Positions 52,701 through 60,624 of a stretch of DNA of 64,000 bases are shown here, piece after piece. Origin of the DNA: CAWAPD01 sp963783865 (GTDB lineage Bacteria > Actinomycetota > Thermoleophilia > UBA2241). The stretch is from positions 744,001 through 808,000 of the forward strand of contig CAWAPD010000001.1 in the NCBI GenBank assembly GCA_963783865.1, written 5' to 3'. A program made the translations under genes and the position numbers. Positions within the stretch are counted from its first letter, which is position 1. Each line of letters begins with the position of its first letter. Under the pieces are notes generated by a model. That model worked only from the letters and a program-made list of their open reading frames with translations, ran no database searches and was not told the origin of the DNA.

Positions 52701-54882
52701 GGGCTCGACCCTCGACGTGCCCGAGCTGCTGCGCACGGCCGCACGAGGCATGCGCCGGGTCGCCGACTTCAGCGACGTCGCCTTCTGGTTCCTGGACGCC
52801 GGCGGCAGCGAGGCCGAGATCGTCGTGCTCGGCGCGGCCGAGGCCATGGCCGCGCCGGTGCAGGCGGTCGTCCGCCAGGCGGCTTCTCCTGTCTGGCAGG
52901 CGATCGACGCCGCCCGCGCGGCCGTCGACAACGACGTCCCCGAGGGCGGCGTCGAGGGCATGCCGAATGCTCGCAGCATCGTCGTGATCCCGCTCATCGC
53001 CGAAGGCCGGCCGGCCGGCGGCGTCGTCGTGGCCGACACGGTCGCCGGCCGCTTCGACGAAGCGACGCGCCTGCTGTTCGAGCAGTTCGTGGTGCCGATC
53101 GGCGCCGCCCTGCAGAACGCGCGCCTCTACGAACGCATCCGCAACCTGCATCTCTCGAACCTGCAGGCGTTGTCGACCGCGCTGAACGTGAAGGACTACT
53201 ACATGCTCGGCCACGCGCCGCGGGTGTCCGCCTACAGCGGCCTTCTGTGCCGCAAGCTCGGCTACCCCGGCGACCTCGTGCAGCAGATGGAGAAGGCCGC
53301 CTACCTGCACGACATCGGCCGCATCGGAGTGCCCGACCACGTCCTGCAAAAGCCGGACGCGCTCACCGAGCGCGAATGGGCGCTGGTGCGCGGGCACGCC
53401 GCGGTGAGCGCCGATATCATCAAGCCGATCTTCCCCGAGGAGATCTACGTGGCGGTCAGGCACCACCACGAGCGCATGGACGGCTGCGGCTATCCCGACG
53501 GGTTGCCGGCCGGAGAGCTTCCCGAGCTGGCGCGCATCCTGACCATCGCCGACGCCTACGACGCCATGACCTCCCAGCGGGTGTACGCGCGCTCGCTCAC
53601 GTATGAGGAGGCGGTCAAGGAGCTGCGCAGCTGCGCCGGGACCCAGTTCGACCCCGCGCTGGTCGAGGTCTTCATCGAGGTGCTGGCGGACCTGGCGCAG
53701 CGACGGAGTGAAGCACGCACCGCCGCCGCCGAGGTCGTAGAGCGCGTGGACTGGGCCGAGCACGCGACATTGCGCCCGGCCGGCGGCGGCGGCCGCGCCG
53801 CCTACCCGGCGATCGAAGCCGCCCTGGGCACGGCACGGCGAGACCACGCGGGTGTCACCCGCGTGTTCACCGCCGTGCCGACCGAGGGCGGCTTCGCCTT
53901 CGCCGCCGGCAGCGCCGAACGCGGCGAGCTGCTGGCGCGCCCCGGCGACCCCGTGCAGCTCGCCGACATCCCGGTCGACCTCGAGCAGGACACGGCGGCC
54001 AACGTGCTCCACGTCGACGGGAGCGGCTGCTGGATGAGCGGCTTCGCGCCGGTGCTCGACGCCGACGGCAAGGTGCAGGTGATCGTCGAGGCCGACGCGC
54101 TGGTCTCGACCGACGTGCGCGGCGGCGCCGTCTGGAGCGATGTCGGCGACACGCTCGACTCGATCCTCCGCCAGGCCGCGGCCCGCATGACCCAGATCGA
54201 GATGGCCGCCAACACCGACGGCCTGACCGGCCTCTACAACCACCGGTACTTCCAGGAGCGGCTCGATCAGGAGGTCGCCCGGGCGCGCTCGAACGACGAG
54301 CATCTCAGCCTGCTGTTCGCCGACCTCGACCGCTTCAAGGAGTTCAACGACAACGCGGGTCACCAGGCCGGCAACGACGCTCTGCGACGCCTCTCGATGC
54401 TGCTATCCGGCGAGCTGCGCCGGGTCGACATCGCGGCCCGCTACGGCGGCGAGGAGTTCGCGATCATCCTGCCCGACACGGGGAGCGACGGCGCGGCTGA
54501 GGTCGCGGAGCGTGTGCGCCGCGCCGTCGAGGCCGAGTGGAGCGGCCGCGGCTCCGGCGCGGAGCTGACGATCAGCATCGGCGTGGCCACCTTCCCCGAG
54601 GACGCCGTGGCGGGGAACGAGATGATCGACAAGGCCGACTGGGCCATGTACCGGGCCAAGCGCAAGGGCCGCAACAAGGTCGAGGTGTTCACCGCCGAGG
54701 CCTCCGCCACCGCGGAGGGCTGGGGCGATCGTCGCGCGACCGACGCGCCCGACGCGGCCGATGGCGGCGGGGCCGGCGACCGCAAGAACGTCGACGCCGG
54801 TGAAGCCGGGGGGCAGGCCGGCGGCGACGCCGGGCCCGACGGGACGTCGGGCGGCGAGTCGCCGCCGCGGGCCGACGCCTAG
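49777..54882 (+). CDS. HTH (MerR/BldC-type)-multi-GAF-HD-GYP-GGDEF protein
   Basis: A 1701-residue cytosolic protein with no membrane segment. Residues about 5-50 form an excisionase/BldC-like winged helix-turn-helix (LTTTEAAELLGVHPNTIRNW, then LRTAGNQRRF). Five or six GAF-type sensor domains fill about 75-1115; each ends with a VP.. ..G.L.. pattern such as ITVPLYQDELLRGLVDV. HD-GYP spans about 1130-1300 with HDIGRIGVPD (about 1178) and HHHERMDGCGYPDGLP (about 1232-1245). A degenerate sensor-like region follows, then GGDEF (about 1479-1640) with YGGEEFAIILPD and an RxxD inhibitory site (RRVD). A Gly/Asp-rich tail ends it. Both synthesis and hydrolysis motifs for c-di-GMP are intact, joined to a DNA-binding head. 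GTG 49777 is chosen for GGAGGG upstream. Confidence 0.88.
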   Translation: MSHRWLTTTEAAELLGVHPNTIRNWADSGRLHVLRTAGNQRRFDPEELRRHALAVEKADEPGSDAAETTAAPPELRQPYLEALAEIAEVAASAGELRDVCARLASLTGTALGASTADIYLFEAERGVFNAFGGWQLEGVRPGEWDDMQDLPPDSYSDYLAMCQGSEGVLIDCRSPDLPPSEREDYARWGEISGITVPLRQAGELIGLLDLTSRDTEHVFDGDDLRFAQVVAAHVTSAIVSTRLLDAERSRASQMEALLSIAEAVNSSVGLPQALGNIAQEMGFALRADVANLYTYDDPSETMVRVARWDRLDPSDDYRVGTTYAADRYPSWAEAVATGRPVANVAGGIRTPTEPAAAPEADKAAVSWITVPLYQDELLRGLVDVYSRDAGHVFTDEDVVFAGAVARQVEIALRGSEIVERTQRHTGQLEQVLEATRAMNTAADPDAVMAEIVLGFGRSLDVSEPTLYEIDLEKQDLVVTHSYFLPSGSPDFSYLGERLSLHSLPKLAKPVNEGAPVILNRLMDESLNEAEIEFLDRYKTRALLSVPIMDEGRAIGVLEAAESRNERSFTSDDVRTAEIFAAQALAAMKRSRALERETERSADLVMLLTASATMSRSLELEAAMLDVCDAIAGSLGYPYITIYEWDPGAEAVTALLAYYGDRDEPLDESFAGTVYTAETEPLLASSLKNKTLVYLGSPADPRLTPGERESMRASETGSLVYVPMIFQDRAVGMLEVDFGEEGHDFSERELTILQAIANQAAIVLMNARLFDRQRQQAEELARTAGVRATLVRFGASLRARETAAGVVEEVGEALADLNLFDAGLVMLRDDRGQRYTVQACFGEGVRYRDVTVPDEDVRPLVEANERLPAEQIGEKAGIRRLVTRLDDLAGSETLRISTSRMISSPVLDQQGECVGLVLVRRGGSPEARATSRGEAASLVRLLSDQAGIAIRAAYRLVELQRNLDQAWVMNEVLTAVGSTLDVPELLRTAARGMRRVADFSDVAFWFLDAGGSEAEIVVLGAAEAMAAPVQAVVRQAASPVWQAIDAARAAVDNDVPEGGVEGMPNARSIVVIPLIAEGRPAGGVVVADTVAGRFDEATRLLFEQFVVPIGAALQNARLYERIRNLHLSNLQALSTALNVKDYYMLGHAPRVSAYSGLLCRKLGYPGDLVQQMEKAAYLHDIGRIGVPDHVLQKPDALTEREWALVRGHAAVSADIIKPIFPEEIYVAVRHHHERMDGCGYPDGLPAGELPELARILTIADAYDAMTSQRVYARSLTYEEAVKELRSCAGTQFDPALVEVFIEVLADLAQRRSEARTAAAEVVERVDWAEHATLRPAGGGGRAAYPAIEAALGTARRDHAGVTRVFTAVPTEGGFAFAAGSAERGELLARPGDPVQLADIPVDLEQDTAANVLHVDGSGCWMSGFAPVLDADGKVQVIVEADALVSTDVRGGAVWSDVGDTLDSILRQAAARMTQIEMAANTDGLTGLYNHRYFQERLDQEVARARSNDEHLSLLFADLDRFKEFNDNAGHQAGNDALRRLSMLLSGELRRVDIAARYGGEEFAIILPDTGSDGAAEVAERVRRAVEAEWSGRGSGAELTISIGVATFPEDAVAGNEMIDKADWAMYRAKRKGRNKVEVFTAEASATAEGWGDRRATDAPDAADGGGAGDRKNVDAGEAGGQAGGDAGPDGTSGGESPPRADA

Positions 54883-55727
54883 CGGCTGACGGTCCCGGGT
54901 GGGGCGGCGCTGCGCGGGCGGGCCGCGCGGCGACGCGCGGCCCGCCCGCGCAGTGCTTTCTCCATCTGCTCTTCGACCGTCGGCTTGCGACGCGTGTACA
55001 GGATCAACACAACGCCGGCGACGACGCTCACGACGGACTCCCACTGCGGCGCGGTGAGCCCGAGGATCCAGGCGGGGTTGCGGCGGATGAACTCGATCAG
55101 GAACCGCTCGATCCCCGACAGCACCAGGAACCAGCCGAACACGTACCAGCCCGGCTGTGGCTTCTTCGCCATGCGGTAGAGGAACAAGCCGACGAGGAGC
55201 ATCGCCACGGTCTCCATGGGCGGCGTGGGGTAGACGTGCACGCCGGGCGGCGTGGGGACGGTGCCGTGAGGGAACGCGATCCCGAACCAGGCCGTGGTGG
55301 GCTTGCCGTAGTCGCCGTCGCCCGAGAGCAGGCAGCCGATCCGTCCGACCGCGTACCCGACGGCGACCGCCGGCCCGGCGGCGTTGGCCATCAGGCCGAT
55401 CGGGACGTGACGCAGATAGCTCCAGACGAGCACCGCGATGAAGCCGCCGATGAACCCGCCGTACCAGGTGAAGCCGCTGCCGCCGAACACGCTGCTCGCC
55501 AGGTGCCCGTTCACGGCGCTCCAGTGCTGCACGAGGTAGTAGACGCGGGCGCCGACGAAGCCGGCGATGCCGGCCACGAAGAAGAGCTCGTAGGCGAGCT
55601 CGAACCCGAAGCCGCGGACGCGCAGCACGCCGTAGGCGACGGCCGCGGCTGCGATCAGAGCGAGCGCGGCCATCACGCCGAAGCTGTAGATGGTGATGGG
55701 ACCGAGGTGAAGGAGCTCAGGGTACAT
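54879..55727 (-). CDS. lgt: Prolipoprotein diacylglyceryl transferase
   Basis: A 282-residue seven-helix membrane enzyme that attaches diacylglycerol to the lipobox Cys of prolipoproteins. Key stretches are YGVLRVRGFGFELAYEL, FTWYGGFIGGFIAV, and the Lgt signature GRIGCLLSGDGDYGKPT (usually GRxGNFxNxE-like; here SGDGDYG). ERFLIEFIRRNP lies near the end. The basic C-terminal tail (about residues 257-275) is encoded over a 20-base palindrome. The stop is shared in CTAG with the preceding convergent gene. It serves the lipoproteins encoded at 16817 and 28864, among others. Confidence 0.93.
   Translation of the reverse strand: MYPELLHLGPITIYSFGVMAALALIAAAAVAYGVLRVRGFGFELAYELFFVAGIAGFVGARVYYLVQHWSAVNGHLASSVFGGSGFTWYGGFIGGFIAVLVWSYLRHVPIGLMANAAGPAVAVGYAVGRIGCLLSGDGDYGKPTTAWFGIAFPHGTVPTPPGVHVYPTPPMETVAMLLVGLFLYRMAKKPQPGWYVFGWFLVLSGIERFLIEFIRRNPAWILGLTAPQWESVVSVVAGVVLILYTRRKPTVEEQMEKALRGRAARRRAARPRSAAPPGTVSR
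54910..54953. repeat. 20-bp perfect palindrome inside the lgt 3' end
   Basis: Arms 54910-54929 and 54934-54953 around GCGA, a GNRA-type tetraloop. It encodes the Arg/Ala-rich tail of Lgt in frame and may also terminate transcription. Confidence 0.8.
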
Positions 55728-55858
55728 GTGCGCTAAGCGTACCCGGTCCGGAGTTGCCCGTCACTGCCGCCTCGCGCGTGCAGTCGCGAGGGGTGCGATG
55801 CGAGGCGAGCTATCGAGAGTTGGTCAACCAGGAGGCCGGCCGCCCGCCCGCCCGGTGC

Positions 55859-55864
55859 TATCGT
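55859..55864 (+). promoter_or_regulatory. Leaderless -10 box of the HExxH protein gene
   Basis: TATCGT ends six bases before GTG 55871. Confidence 0.5.
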
Positions 55865-55870
55865 AAGGTG

Positions 55871-57181
55871 GTGACGATCCCGACCGACCCCTTCCCGCCG
55901 CAGCCCCAGCTGCCGGCCGACAAGCTGCGTCCGCCACGCTCGCCGTGGCGGATCGGCGCGCTGCTGCTCGCGCTGCTCCTCGCGGCGGCGATCGGCGCCG
56001 TCCTGGTGTTCGCCTTCACCTCCACGAAGGGCGGGACGGCGCGGCCGCCGGCCGCGCCGTCCCGCCCCGTTCCCACCGCCTCGCAGGTCGCCGCCGCCGC
56101 CGATCTGGCTCTGCCGGCGCTCGCGCGCGGCGACCGCGCGCGTTTCGGCGCCGCGCTGGCCAGCAGGGGCAGCGCACGCGCCGGCCTGCGCGACGTGTAC
56201 ACCCACCTCGCTCCGCTGCCGCTGAGCGGGCTGCACGCGCTCGTGACCCCCGTCGTCGGCGCTGCCGCCGGCGTCTACGACGTGCAGATCGTCGGCAAGC
56301 TCGGCGGCGCCGGGCCGCCCGACCGCCTGCTCGCCGATCGTGTGCTGGCGTTCGCGCTGGAGGGGGGGCGTGCGGTCGCCACCGGCGACCGCACGCCCCC
56401 CGCCGGACGCCGCGAGTACCTGATGGCGATGCGCAGCCCTCACGCGATCGTCACGAAGAGCGCGGTCGTCATCTACGACGGGACGTGGAAGCCCCTTGCG
56501 CGGCAGATCTCCGCACTGGTCCCAGGCGCACGGCGCCGTGTCGGCGACATCATCGGCGCCACTTCCCCGGCCCCCATCGTGGTGACCCTGTACACCTCGC
56601 GCCAGCAGGTCGCCGATTCGCTGGGCCGCGAGCACGTCGCCGGCCACGTTCGCTTCTTCGCGCAGCAGGCCAGCCGCCCGGGGAACGGCGCCTGGACGCC
56701 GGCCGATGTAGGCATCGTCGGCCCCGACCTGATCAACGGCGATCCCTGGACGCCCTACATGCTCGCCCACGAGGTGGCGCACACGGTCACCTGGCGCTGG
56801 TTCTTCCACACCCAGCACTCGCCGGCGCTGCTCGAGGAGGGCCTGGGGATGGCCGTCGAGCAGGGCCGCGCCTACGCGCCGCTCAAGGCGAAGCTCGCCG
56901 CCGGCGACTTCAGTGGGCCGCTGCTGCGCACGTTCGCGATGCCGAACTTCTGGGACGGCGCCCACCAGAGCAAGATCACGCTCGAGTATCTCGAGGCCGG
57001 CTCCGTGGTCGGCTACGTGCTCTCGGGCTGGGGCAAGGCGACGTTGCACCGCTTCGCGGTCGACGTCGCCGACTCCACCCTCGAGCCCGCCGCCGTCAAG
57101 TCGGTCGTGCGCAAGGACCTCGGCGTGTCGTGGCCGGCCTTCTACGAGGGTTGGCGCACCTATACGTTCGGACTACCCTAG
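55871..57181 (+). CDS. Membrane-anchored putative metalloprotease (HEVAH motif)
   Basis: A 436-residue protein. One transmembrane helix (about residues 26-50) anchors an extracellular part. A helical domain with TASQVAAAADLALPALARGD precedes a gluzincin-like domain with LAHEVAHTVTWRWFF (HExxH zinc motif) and a downstream Glu in LLEEGLGMAVE, as in the peptidase MA family. An 18-base palindrome encodes the non-conserved GGRAVATGDRTPP stretch (about residues 165-178). Start: GTG 55871, leaderless; an upstream ATG at 55754 is unlikely because it precedes the -10. A protease role at the cell surface is likely, substrate unknown. Confidence 0.75.
   Translation: MTIPTDPFPPQPQLPADKLRPPRSPWRIGALLLALLLAAAIGAVLVFAFTSTKGGTARPPAAPSRPVPTASQVAAAADLALPALARGDRARFGAALASRGSARAGLRDVYTHLAPLPLSGLHALVTPVVGAAAGVYDVQIVGKLGGAGPPDRLLADRVLAFALEGGRAVATGDRTPPAGRREYLMAMRSPHAIVTKSAVVIYDGTWKPLARQISALVPGARRRVGDIIGATSPAPIVVTLYTSRQQVADSLGREHVAGHVRFFAQQASRPGNGAWTPADVGIVGPDLINGDPWTPYMLAHEVAHTVTWRWFFHTQHSPALLEEGLGMAVEQGRAYAPLKAKLAAGDFSGPLLRTFAMPNFWDGAHQSKITLEYLEAGSVVGYVLSGWGKATLHRFAVDVADSTLEPAAVKSVVRKDLGVSWPAFYEGWRTYTFGLP
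56363..56401. repeat. 18-bp perfect palindrome inside the HExxH protein gene
   Basis: Arms 56363-56380 and 56384-56401 around ACC, in frame, outer arm GGGGGGCG. Confidence 0.8.
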
Positions 57182-57248
57182 TCCCGAGTTCAGGATGACG
57201 CGCCGCGCGGAACACTCGGATTGGCACGTGCTGCGAAAGGAGACACCC

Positions 57249-58628
57249 ATGCGCCGCAGGCTCCCGCTCCTCATCGTCGTGGTCGTCGTCGCGGCCGCCG
57301 CCCTCACCATCGGCTTGGTCGTCGCGCGCGCCGACCCCACCCCCACACTGCCGCAGACCACTGCCGCCGACCTGCTGTTCAACATGGCGACGACCGACCA
57401 TCACGACCTGGTGGTCAGCGGGAGCGTGAGCTGGACCAACGACCTCTTCGGCAACGCGTCGCTGGTGTCGACGGAGGGCGGCGACGCCCAGCTGCCGATG
57501 CTGACGAGCGGTTCCGGCCGCGTCTGGATCCAGGACGGCAACGTGCGGATCGAGTCGCAGGGCCGTGGCGGCGACCAGGTGATCGTGTTCAACAAGGCAC
57601 AGCGCGTCGTCTGGATCTGGAACGGCGGCAAGAACACGGCGACGAAGTACTCGCTGCCGGCCATGACCGGCGGCGCGGGGTCGCCAATGCCGTCGCCGAC
57701 CGGGACCTTCGGCGCGGCCCAGATCGGGCAGGCCCTCACCGAACTGCTGCCGACGGCCAAGGTCGAGGTGACCGGCACCACCAGCATCGACGGCCACGAC
57801 GCCTATATGCTGACGCTGACGCCGAGCGCGACCGACACGGCGCTGGGCTCGGTGCAGCTCGCCGTCGACGGCCACACCTACCTGCCGCTGCGCCTGCAGG
57901 TGTTCGCCGCCGGGCACGACAAGCCGACGCTGTCGTTCGGCTTCACGACCGTCTCCTACAGCCCGGTGTCGAGCGACCTGTTCACGTTCACGCCGCCGGC
58001 CGGCGCAACGGTCACGACGCACACGGTGCAGCTGCCGCAGATGCGTTCGTCCGGCTCCGGGTCGGCGACGGCGCCGCCGGAGGCCAAGCCGTCGCCCGAA
58101 CCGAGCCACTCGCCGTTGACGCTCACCCAGGCCGAGACGAGGGCCAAGATGGCCGGGTTCACGCTGGCCACGCCGCAGGGTTACACGGCGCGGTCGTTCG
58201 ACGGCGCGTGGGTGATCGACAAGGCCCAGATCGAGAACAAGCTCACGGAGCTCCAGAAGCGGATGTCCGCGCTCGGTGCGTCGGGCTCGTCGAGTGGGCC
58301 GTCGGCCGGCGCGAGCCCCGCGCCCAACCAGTCGGGCCAGCCGACGATCGATCCGAGCAAGCTCCCTGACACCGCCGTGGTGACGAAGTACGGGCAGGGA
58401 TTCGGCACCATCTGGCTCGTCCAGGCGCCAGACAACAGCGAGGTCGACAAGGCGATCGCGCAGCTGCCCTCGATCTTCGGGCAGCAAACGATCGCCGGCA
58501 GCCCGGCCCACGTGGTGACCACGCAGCTGGGCGGCGTCGCCGTCTGGAAGCAGAACGGCCTGACGCTGATCGCCGGCGGCATGGTCAGCCAGGCCGACCT
58601 GAATGCCTTCGCCTCGTCGGTCCAGTAG
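57249..58628 (+). CDS. Membrane-anchored LolA/RseB-like protein with DUF4367-like C-terminus
   Basis: A 459-residue exported protein. ATG 57249 has AAAGGAGA five bases upstream. An uncleaved or cleaved hydrophobic N-terminus (residues 6-28) is followed by a LolA/RseB-like half-barrel (GSGRVWIQDGNVRIES, VVWIWNGGKNTATKY, LQLAVDGHTYLPLRL-type segments). A Ser/Pro linker leads to a C-terminal domain (about 285-459) with MAGFTLATPQGYTARSFDG and VAVWKQNGLTLIAGG, similar to DUF4367. Such proteins bind lipid-like ligands or monitor the envelope. Three bases separate it from the ABC ATPase gene, so they are cotranscribed. Confidence 0.75.
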   Translation: MRRRLPLLIVVVVVAAAALTIGLVVARADPTPTLPQTTAADLLFNMATTDHHDLVVSGSVSWTNDLFGNASLVSTEGGDAQLPMLTSGSGRVWIQDGNVRIESQGRGGDQVIVFNKAQRVVWIWNGGKNTATKYSLPAMTGGAGSPMPSPTGTFGAAQIGQALTELLPTAKVEVTGTTSIDGHDAYMLTLTPSATDTALGSVQLAVDGHTYLPLRLQVFAAGHDKPTLSFGFTTVSYSPVSSDLFTFTPPAGATVTTHTVQLPQMRSSGSGSATAPPEAKPSPEPSHSPLTLTQAETRAKMAGFTLATPQGYTARSFDGAWVIDKAQIENKLTELQKRMSALGASGSSSGPSAGASPAPNQSGQPTIDPSKLPDTAVVTKYGQGFGTIWLVQAPDNSEVDKAIAQLPSIFGQQTIAGSPAHVVTTQLGGVAVWKQNGLTLIAGGMVSQADLNAFASSVQ

Positions 58629-58631
58629 GAG

Positions 58632-59705
58632 ATGACGGACACCAAGCACACGCCCGCGGCGGCAGCGCCGGAAGGCGCGGCGTCGCGTGAAGAGGGGCGG
58701 GGGGCGCAGGCGCCGGAAGGCGCCTGCGCCCCCCGCCCCACCATCCTCTCGCTCGTCGGCCTGACCAAGGACTACGGCAAGGGCCTGCGCGCCGTCGATC
58801 ACCTCGACCTGCAGGTCTGCCGCGGTGACGTGTTCGGCTTCCTCGGTCCCAACGGCGCCGGCAAGACGACCACCCTGCGCATGGTCATGGGGCTGATCTT
58901 CCCGACCGACGGCTACGTGCAGATCCTCGACCACCGCGTGCCGGGCGACACGATCGAGGCGCTGCGCCATATGGGCGGCTTCGTCGAGACGCCGGCCTTC
59001 TACCCGACGATGAGCGCGCGGCGCAACCTGCGTCTGCTGGCCAGCGAGAGCGGCCTGCACGACGAGGGCAGGATCGAGGAGGTGCTCGAGATCGTCGGCC
59101 TGCGCGAGCGCGCCGATTCCAAGGTCAAGGGCTACTCGCACGGCATGAAACAACGCCTCGGCATCGCCTCGGCGCTGCTTCACGAGCCCGAGCTCGTGAT
59201 CCTCGACGAGCCCACGAGCGGCCTCGACCCGCAGGGCATGAAGGACGTGCGCGAGCTGGTCCGCGAGCTCGGCCGCCAGGGCACGACCGTCTTCCTGTCG
59301 TCGCACCTGCTGCACGAGGTCGAGCAGGTCTGCAACCGGGCCGTGATCATCGACAAGGGCAAGGTCGTGATCCAGGGACCGGTCGAGGATCTCAAGCCTC
59401 GGCAGATGGGGATCAAGGTGCTGACCGACGACCAGGGCAAGGCGGCCGAGACGCTGCGGAGCGTCGTGGGCGACGCCGCCGTGACGAGCGACGAGGAATA
59501 CCTCGTCGCTCGCGGCGACGGCGACGTCGCCCCCGAGCTGGTCCGCCGCCTGGTGGCCGACGGCCTCGACGTGCGGGCCGTCATCCCGGCGGTCGAGCAG
59601 GGCCTCGAGGACTTCTTCCTCGAGCTGACGACCAGTTCCGACCGCGACAGCGGCGACGGCGCCGGCGAGCCGCGCAAGCGCGGGCTGGCGAGGCTGCGGC
59701 GATGA
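58632..59705 (+). CDS. ABC-2 exporter ATP-binding protein with N-terminal palindrome-encoded extension
   Basis: A 357-residue ATPase. Walker A is GPNGAGKTTTLR, the signature is GYSHGMKQRLGIA (SHGM variant of LSGGQ, common in this subfamily), Walker B is LVILDEPTSGLDPQG, and the switch His lies in VFLSSHLLHEVEQ. The first 36 residues are not part of the domain; residues 22-37 (EGRGAQAPEGACAPRP) are encoded by a perfect 21-base palindrome with a GGAA loop. No internal start lies after it. The start has AGGAG directly adjacent, a poor spacing. It pairs with the permease at 59760 to export lipid, drug or peptide. Confidence 0.88.
   Translation: MTDTKHTPAAAAPEGAASREEGRGAQAPEGACAPRPTILSLVGLTKDYGKGLRAVDHLDLQVCRGDVFGFLGPNGAGKTTTLRMVMGLIFPTDGYVQILDHRVPGDTIEALRHMGGFVETPAFYPTMSARRNLRLLASESGLHDEGRIEEVLEIVGLRERADSKVKGYSHGMKQRLGIASALLHEPELVILDEPTSGLDPQGMKDVRELVRELGRQGTTVFLSSHLLHEVEQVCNRAVIIDKGKVVIQGPVEDLKPRQMGIKVLTDDQGKAAETLRSVVGDAAVTSDEEYLVARGDGDVAPELVRRLVADGLDVRAVIPAVEQGLEDFFLELTTSSDRDSGDGAGEPRKRGLARLRR
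58694..58739. repeat. 21-bp perfect palindrome in the ABC ATPase 5' end
   Basis: Arms 58694-58714 and 58719-58739 around GGAA (GNRA-type loop), in frame. A hairpin this close to the start codon could also hinder translation or act as an attenuator. Confidence 0.85.
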
Positions 59706-59741
59706 GCGGCGCGATGACGGGGTCGAAGCGATGAGCGGCGC
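59699..59741 (+). repeat. 14-base direct repeat between ABC ATPase and permease genes
   Basis: GCGATGAGCGGCGC occurs at 59699-59712 and 59728-59741. Each copy contains ATGAGCGGC, so false start sites precede the permease ATG. Probably a small duplication. Confidence 0.6.
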
Positions 59742-59759
59742 TGCGACGAGGCGGACGCG

Positions 59760-60569
59760 ATGAGGAGCCTCTGGCGCGAGATCGTGAAGCTCATGTCCCT
59801 GAAGCGGACCTACGCCGGCTGGGCCGGCCTGCTCGCCATCCCGCTAATCATGGTGCTGGCGCTCGACCTGGCGAGCTCCAAGCCGGCGCCCGGCGAGGGA
59901 CCGCCGTTCTTCTCGAACATCGTCCACAACGGCGTGTTCGTGCCCTTGGCGGCGATCGCCGTCCTGTCGGCCTTCCTGCTGCCGCTGGCGGCCGCGATGA
60001 CCGGCGGCTACGCGGTCGCCGGCGAGGCCGAGATGGGCACGATGAAGACCTGGCTCGCGCGTCCGGTGAGCCGAACCTCGGTGATCTTCTCGAAGTGGCT
60101 CGTCGCCATCCTCTACGTCTTCGTCGGCATGGTCATCGTCGGCGTCGGCGGCGCGCTGGCCGGCTGGGCCGTGTTCGGGGTGCACCCGCTGGTGACGCTC
60201 TCGGGCGGCACGGTCGGCGTCGGGCACGGCGTGTGGCTGATCTTCTTGGCCTACCTGCTGATCCTGCTGAACATGATCTGCGTCATCTCGCTGGCGCTGC
60301 TGCTGTCGACGGTCACCGACTCGAGCCTGGCGGCGGCGGTCATCTCGCTCGTCATCATGCTGCTGATGGCGGCCCTGACGGCGTTCAGCTACTTCGACTG
60401 GCTCAAGCCTTACCTGTTCGTCGCCCACACCGACGCCTGGATGAACCTGTTCCGCCAGCCGATCTACTGGCACCCGATCCGCAACGCGCTGGTCAACTAC
60501 GCCGAATACATCGTCGTGCTGACCGGTCTGGCGTGGTGGGCCTTCAGGCGCAAGGACGTGCTGTCGTAG
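59760..60569 (+). CDS. ABC-2 type permease
   Basis: A 269-residue integral membrane protein with six hydrophobic helices. The first region has TYAGWAGLLAIPLIMVLAL; a conserved GGYAVAGEAEMGTMKTWLARPVSR (ABC-2 'E-x-x-x-G-T' loop) follows helix 2; the last helices include IVVLTGLAWWAFRRKDVL. It should form the transmembrane channel for the preceding ATPase. The order LolA-like protein / ATPase / permease suggests one export or lipid-sensing system. Confidence 0.83.
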   Translation: MRSLWREIVKLMSLKRTYAGWAGLLAIPLIMVLALDLASSKPAPGEGPPFFSNIVHNGVFVPLAAIAVLSAFLLPLAAAMTGGYAVAGEAEMGTMKTWLARPVSRTSVIFSKWLVAILYVFVGMVIVGVGGALAGWAVFGVHPLVTLSGGTVGVGHGVWLIFLAYLLILLNMICVISLALLLSTVTDSSLAAAVISLVIMLLMAALTAFSYFDWLKPYLFVAHTDAWMNLFRQPIYWHPIRNALVNYAEYIVVLTGLAWWAFRRKDVLS

Positions 60570-60624
60570 GATGCGGGGGAGGGCGCGCAGCCGGCGTGGC
60601 TGCCCGCCCGGACGAGGAGTGGCG

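Noticed and set aside
49999..54363. 1454-codon open frame on the minus strand opposite the c-di-GMP gene
   Set aside because: It is a shadow caused by GC-rich third codon positions; it lacks recognisable domains, while the plus strand shows clear GAF, HD-GYP and GGDEF motifs.
55754..55870. ATG at 55754 as start of the HExxH protein
   Set aside because: It would lie upstream of the TATCGT -10 box, and the intervening residues lack signal-peptide character; GTG 55871 fits the leaderless pattern.
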